Assembly: GCF_905475395.1 (NCBI RefSeq)
Contig: NC_058342.1
Span: 1,236,001 to 1,300,000 of the forward strand
Direction: 5' to 3'
From: Chrysoperla carnea
Lineage: Eukaryota > Arthropoda > Insecta > Neuroptera > Chrysopidae
DNA: 64,000 nucleotides
In this document: in pieces, positions 24,416 to 35,514 of the stretch
How positions within the stretch are numbered: position 1 is the stretch's first letter
Layout: each line of letters begins with the position of its first letter
Notes under the pieces: model-generated
Seen by the model: only the letters and a program-made list of their open reading frames with translations
Told to the model about the DNA's origin: nothing
Database searches by the model: none
Position numbers and translations under genes: made by a program

Positions 24416-24720
24416 CGGATCAATTTGGATAATATCGGAGCATTTTGGATAATATCGGAGCAATTTTTATCAAAAATTGATATTATCGGAGCAATTTTTA
24501 TCAAAAATTGATATAGTCGGAGCAATTTTTATCAAAAATTGATATTATCGGAGCAATTTTTATCAAAAATTGATATAGTCGGAGCAATTTTTATCAAAAA
24601 TTGATATTATCGGAGCAATTTTTATCAAAAATTGATATAGTCGGAGCAATTTTATCAAAAATTGATATAGTCGGAGCAATTTTTATCAAAAATTGATATT
24701 ATCGGAGCAATTTGGGTAAT
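24416..24720. repeat. 33-35 bp satellite with an internal dyad
   Basis: Seven to eight units of TCGGAGCAATTTTTATCAAA plus AATTGATAT(T/A). Each contains the palindrome TATCAAAAATTGATA. Mirror copy at about 46058-46362. A related GGAGTAAT-type satellite lies at 63535-63640 near the same position of Polinton 3. Confidence 0.93.
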
Positions 24721-25082
24721 ATCGGTTTGATTTGACTATTTGTATGTTTGCACTTATTCCAGAATCTAATCAAATTATGAACTTGACATTTTTAAGTCAT
24801 CATTTAAGGTAAGTTCATTATTTCAATCAGAATTCATATTGATTCACAAACATCTTCTACACTAATACCTGGAATTGGGGAAATATGATGGATGTATTTT
24901 TTTGAAAATATCTTGTAATTCCAATAATTTTAAAATAATAAAAATGTTTTATCTTGATAGACTGTTTTATTTTTAAAAATTATTCATAGAACGTATTACT
25001 AAATGATTTTTAAAAAGAAATTACTAAATGATTTTTAATAAGAAATTACTAATTTTATGTTAAAAGTTAATATCAACTTGTT

Positions 25083-25145
25083 ATTTAATTATATTTGTTT
25101 TTCGCAAGTGATGAATTATAGACAGTATTTCTTTTCCAACATATG
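25083..25145 (-). pseudogene. 3' tail of the Polinton C2H2-finger gene
   Basis: About 20 codons matching the end of the gene at 61568-62086 (GKEILSIIHHLRKTNIIK) plus its 3' flank. Mirror at 45633-45695. It shows that Polinton 1 once shared this gene with Polinton 3. The rest of the gene is gone. Confidence 0.75.
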
Positions 25146-25847
25146 TAGGAAAAGATAACATTTGACCTTGATGAGATTAGTTACCTTAAGTCAACAACAG
25201 TAGACTTACGCGTTGAGTCTGAAGCTAGTCCTTATTTCCTAACAAAAACGCAAGTTCTCTGTTTAGTGTTCCTCAACAGATACTTTATATGTAATTCTTT
25301 AACAAATAATGTTAATAAAGAGGCTTAAGTCATACATAGTGGACGTACATATATTATTAATTGTTTTATTTTATCAGTGTTTACAAAACATATAGTCATT
25401 TATTTGTGAACTTGCATGTTTAATACAAAAGAAAGAGCTGAATGAGTAGATTAATGCACTCAAAACAGGTGAACAATCAACAGTCATACAAGATAACTTA
25501 AGTCTATAACTAAAGAAAAACTCTAATTAATTTTTCATTTCTTATTAAACAATCTGATATACTAGATTCTACAAACTCTATAACAAATTTTAACACAAGA
25601 CATTTTTAATATATGAACTTACAAAAATTAATTTTACCATAATCATATCTCAATATGATGACTTTCTAAAAATGAACAATTAGATTTTAATATAATGTTA
25701 AATATGTAATAATTTATAGATAATTAAAGTTTAAACTAATTTTTAGCAAAAGCTAGATTATTGAAATATAATTTTAATAACTTATGAATACAAGAACTAA
25801 GTGATATTAATGTTGATCTCATCAACGAATAAATGATATTATCTTGC

Positions 25848-26183
25848 TCACGAATTAACTATACCTTTTTCTTTTTTGATACAAGATCCATCTATCTCTT
25901 CAACTTTTCGTTTATAAGAAGTTTTCAAAGAATAGTGAGCCCAAGGTAGTGTATTATAGGAACCAGGTATAATGTATCGCTTGTCATCATAAGGACTAAG
26001 AGCGATTTTTGTTTGAGTTTGAGTATAAAGTTTAAGTTTTTCAGATTTTATGAGGTTTTGATTAACCGATATCTCTTTAAAGTTCTCCAAACATTCAACA
26101 TAATCTTCAAAAGACCACACCTCATAGAATACGAATAGCATTAAATTTTTCAAAATAGCTAGGTCCCAACAAATTTTTTTCAT
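25848..26183 (-). pseudogene. Second PolB C-terminal fragment in the left arm
   Basis: The last ~85 residues repeat the C-terminus of the dead PolB at 20870-21112, from the DYVECLENFKEI region to the end GIVNS. They follow about 26 unrelated residues (MKKICWDLAILKN). Changes such as LPWAHYS against LSSAHYS show it is an independent duplicate. Its 3' flank also matches that of the main copy. Mirror at 29544-29879 (+). Confidence 0.88.
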
Positions 26184-27530
26184 AAGTTTTCAATACTTGG
26201 TTGAAAAAAAAAAAAAAACAAAATTTTATTAAAATATATAGATAAATTTTGTGTTTTAGGTATTTAATTGCCTCTTAATAGGTAAAATTGATATTCTACC
26301 ATAAGTTCAGTTCATAGTATTTTTAAAATGACAAAAAAGTTAGGAAAAACCCAAATTTTTCACAAAATATCCACATTTTTTGTGTTTCAATGATAATTTA
26401 GTTTGTAAATGTGCAAATAATTTAGACATAATTGACAACTTTACAGATAGTAATTGATGATTGTAATAATTAATTATTATAGTTTTGTGTCATATTATTT
26501 CTTCAAAAATGACAAAAAACATTCAAAAACAAAAAATTCACATAAAAAAGGAGTAGCTATTATGTTTCAGTGATACATTATGTTGTAAATCCCGATTATT
26601 TGTTTCTTATTATTTTTGTGAGTGACAAAAAGGTGGAAGAAACATAAAATTTGCATGAAAAATGGCTTATTTTTATGTAATATGAAAAATGCCTAAGAAA
26701 CTATTAATTTTACATAAATTTTAATATTTTTTTGTTCTTTGAACTATAATTTCACCCCACTGACTCTAAATACAAGTCTTAACGATATGATTTTCAAAAT
26801 TAAGAATGAGGATAAATGTATGATAAATCACAACACCATATACATTCCATAATAATTTTGAATAAATTAGAGTGGTACACGTTATTTTCTTAAATAATCA
26901 CAGGAGATAAACGCAAGGGCTAAAAACACGCAGACCTAACAAACTTGATCCCATTAAACCAACCAGTAGATCAGTGCTAAATCATGAAAATATATTTTCA
27001 TACACCTTTTTTGTTTGCCAGAAATACTTAAAAATTGTTAACTTTGTGTGCTAGAACACTAATTTAAGCTTCAAATGAGTAAATACCCCAAATTTTTATT
27101 AATGTATTTGTTAAGTCTTAAGTCGAAATTTTCATAAAAAAAAAAAATCAATTTTTATGTTTCCTAGCAGTAATTAGGGTAAATTTTGTTTATTTTTATG
27201 ATAAAATCAACTCTTCTCGAGATATTTCAAATTTTTAGATTTATAAGTAAGATTGCATTTAAGTTAGATTGATAATTTACTTATTTTATATATCATATAA
27301 GTAACATATTCAATACCCAAGAAAAAGACACACGCTATTTTCTTAAATAATCTCTGTTTTATAAAAATAAATCAAAATTCTCCTGTCCCGTTAGATTTCA
27401 TATCATGGTATATGAATACTATCAAAAATTATCAAATTTAACCTCAAAAAATTTTTCAAAAAACTCCTTAGCATGGATATGAAGCGAGAAATCAGAGTAT
27501 TAAAGCAGATATAAAAACAATTTTATTAAA
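26184..27530. other. Inner arm, non-coding
   Basis: AT-rich sequence with runs such as TGACAAAAA and AAAATTTTTCA; no gene recognised. Mirror at 28197-29543. Confidence 0.6.
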
Positions 27531-27770
27531 AAATTGATAAAATCAGAGTATTAAAGCAGTTATCGAATCAATTTTGTTAAAAAATTAAGAAAAATCGGAG
27601 TAGTTTTTAACAAAAACTTATAAAATCGGAGTAGTTTACAACAAAAATTGATAAAACCAGAGTAATCTGTAACAAAAAATTGATAAAACCAGAGTAATCT
27701 TTAACAAAAATTGATAAAACCAGAGTAATCTTTAACAAAAAATTGATAAAATCGAAGTAGTTTTATCATT
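27531..27770. repeat. ~31-bp tandem repeat beside the palindrome centre
   Basis: Units of AAAATTGATAAAACCAGAGT plus AATCTTTAAC, with older variants (AAAATCGGAGTAG). Mirror at about 27957-28197. Confidence 0.88.
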
Positions 27771-27779
27771 TATATGGTT

Positions 27780-27948
27780 GGGTGGGGGTTGGGTTGGGTT
27801 GGCTTGGGTTGGACGGCGATGGTGGTTCAATAATATTTTAGAAAAACGCATTTACCTTTACAGTGAATATTTCTAAATGCGTTTTTCTAAAATATTATTG
27901 AACCACCATCGCCGTCCAACCCAAGCCAACCCAACCCAACCCCCACCC
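27780..27948. other. Palindrome centre with G4-type tracts and ~19-nt loop
   Basis: Four G runs separated by 1-2 nt lie at 27780-27798, with the complementary C runs at 27930-27948. Between them is a perfect stem ending GAAAAACGCATTTA / TAAATGCGTTTTTC around the asymmetric loop 27855-27873. This is the axis of the 17.9-kb palindrome. Confidence 0.9.
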
Positions 27949-30089
27949 AACCATATAAATGATAAAACTACTTCGATTTTATCAATTTTTTGTTAAAGAT
28001 TACTCTGGTTTTATCAATTTTTGTTAAAGATTACTCTGGTTTTATCAATTTTTTGTTACAGATTACTCTGGTTTTATCAATTTTTGTTGTAAACTACTCC
28101 GATTTTATAAGTTTTTGTTAAAAACTACTCCGATTTTTCTTAATTTTTTAACAAAATTGATTCGATAACTGCTTTAATACTCTGATTTTATCAATTTTTT
28201 AATAAAATTGTTTTTATATCTGCTTTAATACTCTGATTTCTCGCTTCATATCCATGCTAAGGAGTTTTTTGAAAAATTTTTTGAGGTTAAATTTGATAAT
28301 TTTTGATAGTATTCATATACCATGATATGAAATCTAACGGGACAGGAGAATTTTGATTTATTTTTATAAAACAGAGATTATTTAAGAAAATAGCGTGTGT
28401 CTTTTTCTTGGGTATTGAATATGTTACTTATATGATATATAAAATAAGTAAATTATCAATCTAACTTAAATGCAATCTTACTTATAAATCTAAAAATTTG
28501 AAATATCTCGAGAAGAGTTGATTTTATCATAAAAATAAACAAAATTTACCCTAATTACTGCTAGGAAACATAAAAATTGATTTTTTTTTTTAATGAAAAT
28601 TTCGACTTAAGACTTAACAAATACATTAATAAAAATTTGGGGTATTTACTCATTTGAAGCTTAAATTAGTGTTCTAGCACACAAAGTTAACAATTTTTAA
28701 GTATTTCTGGCAAACAAAAAAGGTGTATGAAAATATATTTTCATGATTTAGCACTGATCTACTGGTTGGTTTAATGGGATCAAGTTTGTTAGGTCTGCGT
28801 GTTTTTAGCCCTTGCGTTTATCTCCTGTGATTATTTAAGAAAATAACGTGTACCACTCTAATTTATTCAAAATTATTATGGAATGTATATGGTGTTGTGA
28901 TTTATCATACATTTATCCTCATTCTTAATTTTGAAAATCATATCGTTAAGACTTGTATTTAGAGTCAGTGGGGTGAAATTATAGTTCAAAGAACAAAAAA
29001 ATATTAAAATTTATGTAAAATTAATAGTTTCTTAGGCATTTTTCATATTACATAAAAATAAGCCATTTTTCATGCAAATTTTATGTTTCTTCCACCTTTT
29101 TGTCACTCACAAAAATAATAAGAAACAAATAATCGGGATTTACAACATAATGTATCACTGAAACATAATAGCTACTCCTTTTTTATGTGAATTTTTTGTT
29201 TTTGAATGTTTTTTGTCATTTTTGAAGAAATAATATGACACAAAACTATAATAATTAATTATTACAATCATCAATTACTATCTGTAAAGTTGTCAATTAT
29301 GTCTAAATTATTTGCACATTTACAAACTAAATTATCATTGAAACACAAAAAATGTGGATATTTTGTGAAAAATTTGGGTTTTTCCTAACTTTTTTGTCAT
29401 TTTAAAAATACTATGAACTGAACTTATGGTAGAATATCAATTTTACCTATTAAGAGGCAATTAAATACCTAAAACACAAAATTTATCTATATATTTTAAT
29501 AAAATTTTGTTTTTTTTTTTTTTCAACCAAGTATTGAAAACTTATGAAAAAAATTTGTTGGGACCTAGCTATTTTGAAAAATTTAATGCTATTCGTATTC
29601 TATGAGGTGTGGTCTTTTGAAGATTATGTTGAATGTTTGGAGAACTTTAAAGAGATATCGGTTAATCAAAACCTCATAAAATCTGAAAAACTTAAACTTT
29701 ATACTCAAACTCAAACAAAAATCGCTCTTAGTCCTTATGATGACAAGCGATACATTATACCTGGTTCCTATAATACACTACCTTGGGCTCACTATTCTTT
29801 GAAAACTTCTTATAAACGAAAAGTTGAAGAGATAGATGGATCTTGTATCAAAAAAGAAAAAGGTATAGTTAATTCGTGAGCAAGATAATATCATTTATTC
29901 GTTGATGAGATCAACATTAATATCACTTAGTTCTTGTATTCATAAGTTATTAAAATTATATTTCAATAATCTAGCTTTTGCTAAAAATTAGTTTAAACTT
30001 TAATTATCTATAAATTATTACATATTTAACATTATATTAAAATCTAATTGTTCATTTTTAGAAAGTCATCATATTGAGATATGATTATG
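27864..30089. repeat. Palindrome right arm, inner part
   Basis: Reverse complement of 25638-27863. It ends in ATTATG, the left copy of the Polinton 2 target duplication. The arm resumes at 45141. Confidence 0.92.
29544..29879 (+). pseudogene. Second PolB C-terminal fragment, right-arm copy
   Basis: Mirror image of 25848-26183 with the identical translation. See that entry for the match to the main PolB tail. Confidence 0.88.
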
Positions 30090-32470
30090 AGTAGAAGAGT
30101 CACAGCGGTTTCAGCACAGTTTGACCTCAAGTAACCCCGCTTTGATGGTACACTTTTCCAAAAAGGGCAAACCTAGGTGAATGTTGGAAACCTCGTAAGT
30201 TGGAGGGGATAGATGACGTCATTGACCAATAGTATATCAAGATGGCGTTGGGAGGTGTGGTGGGGCGTGGCTGACAGAGCGTTAGTGTGTTTCTTGGCGG
30301 AAGTGAGGCTTAAAGTGGTGGGCGTGGTTTTGGAAGTGGGGCTTAAAGGGGGCGGGAATTGGACGTTAGATAATCAACCCCAAAGAATGGTACACTTTTC
30401 CAAAAAGGGCAAACCTCGGTTGAATGCGAAGTTGGAGGGGGGACATCATTGACCAATAGTAGCGCTGTAAAAATCAAGATGGCGTCGGGAGGTGTGGTGG
30501 GGGAAGGAATGGCTGCCTAAGCATTGATGAAGTCATTGGCTTTGACCAATAGTGGCGGAGAGTGAACAGGGGGCGGGACGTAAGGGCAAACCTAGGTGAA
30601 TGTTGGAAACCTCGACATTGGCCAATAGTAAATCAAGATGGCGTCGGGAGGTGTGGTGGAGGAGAATAATGGCTGCCTAAGCATTGATGACGTCATTGGC
30701 TTTGACCAATAGTGGCGGAGAGTGAACGGGGGGCGGGACGTTGACATTAGTTAGCAATTTTCAAGAATATGTTAATTTGACCTTGAAAAATATTGTAATT
30801 TGACACTTTATACATGATAAAATTCAAGATACGTGACCGGATGTTAATATTTTTTTTTTTTTATTGAATTAGCAATGTAATATGACACTTGAAATTTACA
30901 TAATAAAAATACATGTTCAAACTTGTTTGAATGGACTTTGATCTTAAAATAATTTTACACGTGTCAGCAATTTTCAAGAATATGTTAATTTGACCTTGAA
31001 AAATATGATATCATCATCTTGTAACAAGTTCAAACTTGTTTGAAATAATTTTACATGTGTCAAAACACGTGACCGGATATTAATATTTTTTTATGATTAA
31101 GCAATGTAATATGACACTTGAAATTTACATAATAAAAATACATGTTCAAACTTGTTTGAATGGACTTTGATCTTAAAATAATTTCACACGTGTCAGCATT
31201 TTTCAAGAATATGTTAATTTGACCTTGAAAAATATGATATCATCATCTTGTAACAAGTTCAAACTTGTTTGAAATAATTTTACATGTGTCAAAACACGTG
31301 ACCGGATATTAATATTTTTTTATGATTAAGCAATGTAATATGACACTTGAAATTTACATAATAAAAATACATGTTCAAACTTGTTTGAATGGACTTTGAT
31401 CTTAAAATAATTTCACACGTGTCAGCATTTTTCAAGAATATGTTAATTTGACCTTGAAAAATATGATATCATCATCTTGTAACAAGTTCAAACTTGTTTG
31501 AAATAATTTTACATGTGTCAAAACACGTGACCGGATGTTAATATTTTTTTTTATTGAGTCAGCATTGTAATATGACACTTGAAATTTACATAATAAAAAT
31601 ACATGTTCAAACTTGTTTGAATGGACTTTGATCTTAAAATAATTTCACACGTGTCAGCAATTTTCAAGAATATGTTAATTTGACCTTGAAAAATATGATA
31701 TCATCATCTTGTAACAAGTTCAAACTTGTTTGAAATAATTTTACATGTGTCAAAACACGTGACCGGATGTTAATATTTTTTTTTTTATTGAATTAGCAAT
31801 GTAATATGACACTTGAAATTTACATAATAAAAATACATGTTCAAACTTGTTTGAATGGACTTTGATCTTAAAATAATTTTACACGTGTCAGCTATTTTCA
31901 AGAATATGTTAATTTGACCTTGAAAAATATGATATCATCATCTTGTAACAAGTTCAAACTTGTTTGAAATAATTTTACATGTGTCAAAACACGTGACCGG
32001 ATGTTAATATTTTTTTATGATTAAGCAATGTAATATGACACTTGAAATTTACATAATAAAAATACATGTTCAAACTTGTTTGAATGGACTTTGATCTTAA
32101 AATAATTTTACACGTGTCAGCAATTTTCAAGAATATGTTAATTTGACCTTGAAAAATATGATATCATCATCTTGTTACAAGTTCAAACTTGTTTGAAATA
32201 ATTTTACACGTGACCGGATGTTAATATTTTTTTATGATTAAGCAATGTAATATGACACTTGAAATTTACATAATAAAAATACATGTTCAAACTTGTTTGA
32301 ATGGACTTTGATCTTAAAATAATTTTACACGTGTCAGCAATTTTCAAGAATATGCTGAAATAGATTTGACCTTGAAAAATATGATATCATCATCCTGTTA
32401 CAAGTTCAAACTTGTTTGAATAAAAATACATATTCAAACTTGTTTGAACATGTTTAAACTTGTTTGAATC
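30090..32470. repeat. Polinton 2 left TIR
   Basis: Pairs with 42970-45134: the outer 700 bp follow x + y = 75224, and farther in the unit copy numbers differ. Inner end approximate. Confidence 0.88.
30110..30745. promoter_or_regulatory. GC-rich TIR island with CCAAT, CRE, GC-box and YY1-like motifs
   Basis: An abrupt GC-rich block in an AT-rich genome. Repeated motifs are GACCAATAGT (inverted ATTGG, the NF-Y site), TGACGTCA (CRE/ATF, e.g. 30212 and 30688), GGGGGCGGGACG (GC box) and AAGATGGCG (YY1/pho-like), arranged as recurring ~60-120 bp cassettes. Copies are at 44480-45115 (inverted) and 56835-57445 (Polinton 3). Short reading frames over it are accidental. Promoter or origin-enhancer use is an inference from the motifs. 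Confidence 0.7.
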
Positions 32471-32510
32471 GCATTAGATCTTAAAATAATTTTACACGTG
32501 TTATGAGATT
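30750..32510. repeat. TIR array of ~230-bp units with 16-bp dyads
   Basis: Seven or so units run from GTGTCAGCAATTTTCAAG to TTAAAATAATTTTACAC. Each unit has two copies of the dyad TTCAAACTTGTTTGAA (7-bp arms, TT spacer), a CACGTG box in AACACGTGACCGG, and ACACGTGT. The same array fills 42970-44475 (inverted) and 57445-58275. Fragments lie at 59829-60085 and 60792-61160. Confidence 0.93.
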
Positions 32511-32546
32511 AGAATAAAAGTTTTTTTTAAAAAAAAACTTATAAAT

Positions 32547-32585
<39 letters not shown>

Positions 32586-32639
32586 TTAATGATTAAAATT
32601 TACATTTTAAAAAAAATTTACAGAAAAAAATTATTATTA

Positions 32640-33960
32640 TGAATCTGAAAAAACACACAAAGTATTGGTGACACTACAGTTCAATAAATTCATCAAATCC
32701 ATTCCTATAACGACCTGCATTCATAGAGAAATTTTTCATTATTACAACAAATCCATTTGGATAATTTAATTAATCATCGTTTTGTTTTATCTATGAAATG
32801 ACCTCACCACCTTATTTTCAGGTTATAAATACACCTTGTTTGTGCTAATTATATTCGCACCATCAAGTAATTTTGAGTAATAAACATGAATCAAAAAACA
32901 TTTGTATTACAACAATATTTTTATATTGTTTTGTGTTAGTTAAAAATTGCTTCAATAAAATTTCATGAACCTAGTCTAATATATATATTCATATTAAAAA
33001 ATACATTTCCTTTTTTAAAACACAAATATGTTCACAAAAGCGGTCCACTATGACAAAAATTTTTTTTTTTGTTACAAGTATGTTCACAAAAACTTTCCAC
33101 TATAAAAGGAGACTTTTTTTATCAATATATGAATCATGTAAAGAGTCGAACCCTAACCACCTGACTTTAACGTTAGATCCATGTTTAGCTAAGACCTTTT
33201 CCACTAAATAAGTGTTTGTTTTGTGTTAAATACATCAGAAATTTCAGAATAAAAAATCATTTTATAAAATCTATGTATTTTTATTTTTAAATATTTATAT
33301 ATTATGAATCTGAAAAAACACACAAAGTATTGGTGACACTACAGTTCAATAAATTCATCAAATCCATTCCTATAACGACCTGCATTCATAGAGAAATTTT
33401 TCATTATTACAACAAATCCATTTGGATAATTTAATTAATCATCGTTTTGTTTTATCTATGAAATGACCTCACCACCTTATTTTCAGGTTATAAATACACC
33501 TTGTTTGTGCTAATTATATTCGCACCATCAAGTAATTTTGAGTAATAAACATGAATCAAAAACATTTGTATTACAACAATATTTTTATATTGTTTTGTGT
33601 TAGTTAAAAATTGCTTCAATAAAATTTCATGAACCTAGTCTAATATATATATTCATATTAAAAAATACATTTCCTTTTTTAAAACACAAATATGTTCACA
33701 AAAGCGGTCCACTATGACAAAATTTTTTTTTGTTACAAGTATGTTCACAAAAACTTTCCACTATAAAAGGAGACTTTTTTATCAATATATGAATCATGTA
33801 AAGAGTCGAACCCTAACCACCTGACTTTAACGTTAGATCCATGTTTAGCTAAGACCTTTTCCACTAAATAAGTGTTTGTTTTGTGTTAAATACATCAGAA
33901 ATTTCAGAATAAAAAAATCATTTTATAAAATCTATGTATTTTTATTTTTAAATATTTATA
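32640..33960. repeat. Two ~660-bp tandem modules of Polinton gene scraps
   Basis: Modules at about 32640-33300 and 33301-33960. Each holds the last ~25 codons of the packaging ATPase (minus, ends DEFIEL), a promoter-like piece (TTATAAATACACC, then a start reading MNQKTFVLQQYFYI) and the 3' end of the integrase chromodomain (minus). The promoter piece recurs at 59680-59828. The repeat of three unrelated gene ends in fixed order suggests they were joined once and then duplicated. Confidence 0.85.
33100..33218 (-). pseudogene. Integrase chromodomain fragment, first module
   Basis: The minus strand reads LVEKVLAK, GSNVKVRWLGFDSLHDSYID, then a frame change in a T/A run. It matches the Polinton integrase tail at 37430-37633. 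A second copy is at about 33762-33878. Confidence 0.75.
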
Positions 33961-34019
33961 ATACAATTAAAAAATACATCTCCTTTTTTAAAACACAAAT
34001 ATGTTCACAAAAGCGGTCC

Positions 34020-34240
34020 ACTTTGGATTGTGAACTTTTTGTAATTCTTAGCAACCGCATAGAAACAGCCCTTTATATCATCGTTGTTGTAGTCATTCAG
34101 TAAACATGTTCTTAGGTTTGTAATTGGGATGTTTCACCTCGCGATTGGTGAATATTTCCGGTGTCCATGAATGAAAACCATGACGCTGTTCTAAATTTAC
34201 ATATCCTAGATACAGACCTGTTTAACCCAATGTTGAACAA
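34020..34240 (-). pseudogene. Integrase C-terminal fragment upstream of the chromodomain
   Basis: The minus strand contains GYVNLEQRHGFHSWTPEIF followed by TNREVKHPNYKP. This resembles the short conserved 'sWt.EiFtI.eV' region between the Polinton integrase core and chromodomain. Stops and shifts follow, then a decayed chromodomain start (DIKGCFYA). Moderate confidence, from pattern only. Confidence 0.55.
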
Positions 34241-34537
34241 CTAGAGCCTAATCAACCAAATGAATTTATCTCATAGAATAATTCTAATGGTCCAGATGAT
34301 AATTATTTTGAATAATTATGTATGCAACAGATGTAATATTTTAAATGTAATGTAATGTAAGAAGGTTTTATTTAAATAAAAAAAAAAATGTCTGTGTAAT
34401 AATGTCATGTATTATAAAAACAATACAAAAATATAAAATATAAATATTAATTAATATATCATAAATATTAACCTGAAAAATAAAAATAAAAAACATTAGA
34501 AATTTTAAAATAAAATTGAACATATAAAGTACTCACT

Positions 34538-34883
34538 TCACATTATTCCCCACATGCTGTCTTCGATTAAATATGTAATAAGTTCTAAGAGTATGTTGAT
34601 ATAATTATGCGGTTCTAAAATAATAAAAACTCATTAATAAATTATCTTAAGAAAAAAAACAATTAAGACTTACTAAATGTTAAGTAATATATTATTTGGT
34701 ATAATCCACACTCGTGGATTATACCCCCATTGATGTACACCTGCACAACTTGTATTGCCGTTTGAATTTGCACTTAAAAACACAAAAAATTATAATTAAT
34801 AATTTATTAGTTAACAATAAAATTTTAAACATACTTGTTGACACTAAATAATAAATTTGGTGATACATTTGAACTTTCTCCAT
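34538..34883 (-). CDS. Small three-exon gene, predicted 74 residues
   Basis: I do not recognise the product. Exons: 34883-34835 (ATG start), 34772-34674, 34614-34538 (TGA). Introns of 62 bp (34773-34834, GTATGT...TTTTAAG) and 59 bp (34615-34673, GTAAGT...ATTTTAG) are both phase 1, and the joined frame stays open. The product begins MEKVQMYHQIYYL, has a middle QTAIQVVQVYINGGI and an end LLELITYLIEDSMWGIM: hydrophobic/aromatic-rich, no signal peptide, no clear long membrane span. The intron sizes match those of the PolB gene in the same element. It could be a real Polinton gene, a captured host exon set, or chance; the coincidence of two consensus introns keeping frame argues against chance. 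Confidence 0.5.
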
Positions 34884-34960
34884 TGTAAAAAATTAACTTT
34901 TATGTTTAACCAGAAAAAATAACTCTATTTATATTAAAATAAATGCAATCCTACAAAAGT

Positions 34961-35409
34961 CATCTTGAGAAAGAATTTATTCAGGATTGTGTTAGAAATT
35001 CGATACACCAATATATATACAGGGTATTCTGTTATTAACTGTAGATCGTCAGCCTACGGAATAAGCTCATAAAACGAAGGAAAAAGTCATTTACCAATTT
35101 TGGATTTGAGGCCTGGTTTGGGCGCTACAGTTATGGTAAAAATTGATAAATTTGTTCATTCACTGACTATGATTCGATAACCAGCAGCCAATGATAATCA
35201 GTAGATAATAATATTAAACTAAAGAAGGGACTGATTTCAATTGGATTATATCATTTTTTTATTATATTTTTCCTAGAAAACATTAGATTCCTAGTAAAAA
35301 AACAAATTACATCATAAAAGGCGGTGTGTAGTTAATAACAGAATACCCTGTATATATATTGGTGCGTCGAATTTCTAACACAATCCTGAATAAATTCTTT
35401 CTCAAGATG
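34961..35409. mobile_element. Fold-back (MITE-like) element with 79-bp inverted repeats
   Basis: 34961-35039 and 35331-35409 are inverted repeats, nearly perfect, around a 291-bp spacer without coding capacity. The inner ends read ACAGGGTATTCTGTTATTAAC, similar to the ACAGGGTGTTC ends of many insect MITEs, set in TATATA. The pairing extends imperfectly beyond (near 34944 and 35425). Confidence 0.85.
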
Positions 35410-35435
35410 ATTTTTTGCATGATTGCAGTTTATAA

Positions 35436-35486
<51 letters not shown>

Positions 35487-35514
35487 GTTTATTCACATAA
35501 AGTATTGGGTGACA

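Larger units (their letters stand above)
18891..27863. repeat. Palindrome left arm
   Basis: Position x in 18891-25643 pairs with 70778-x. Position x in 25638-27863 pairs with 55727-x, or 55728-x near the centre because of a one-base indel. The arm holds PolB remnants on its minus strand. Confidence 0.92.

Noticed and set aside
24416-24720. CRISPR-like array (regular dyad repeats)
   Set aside because: Units are contiguous with no unique spacers, in a eukaryotic mobile element; it is a satellite.
30213-30452. 79-codon open frame, mirrored at 44772-45011
   Set aside because: It is an accidental frame across the GC-rich TIR island; composition is Trp/Gly/Val-rich and not shared by the Polinton 3 TIR.
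33876-34103. 75-codon plus-strand frame
   Set aside because: It runs antisense to integrase scraps and is AT-driven; no start context or similarity.
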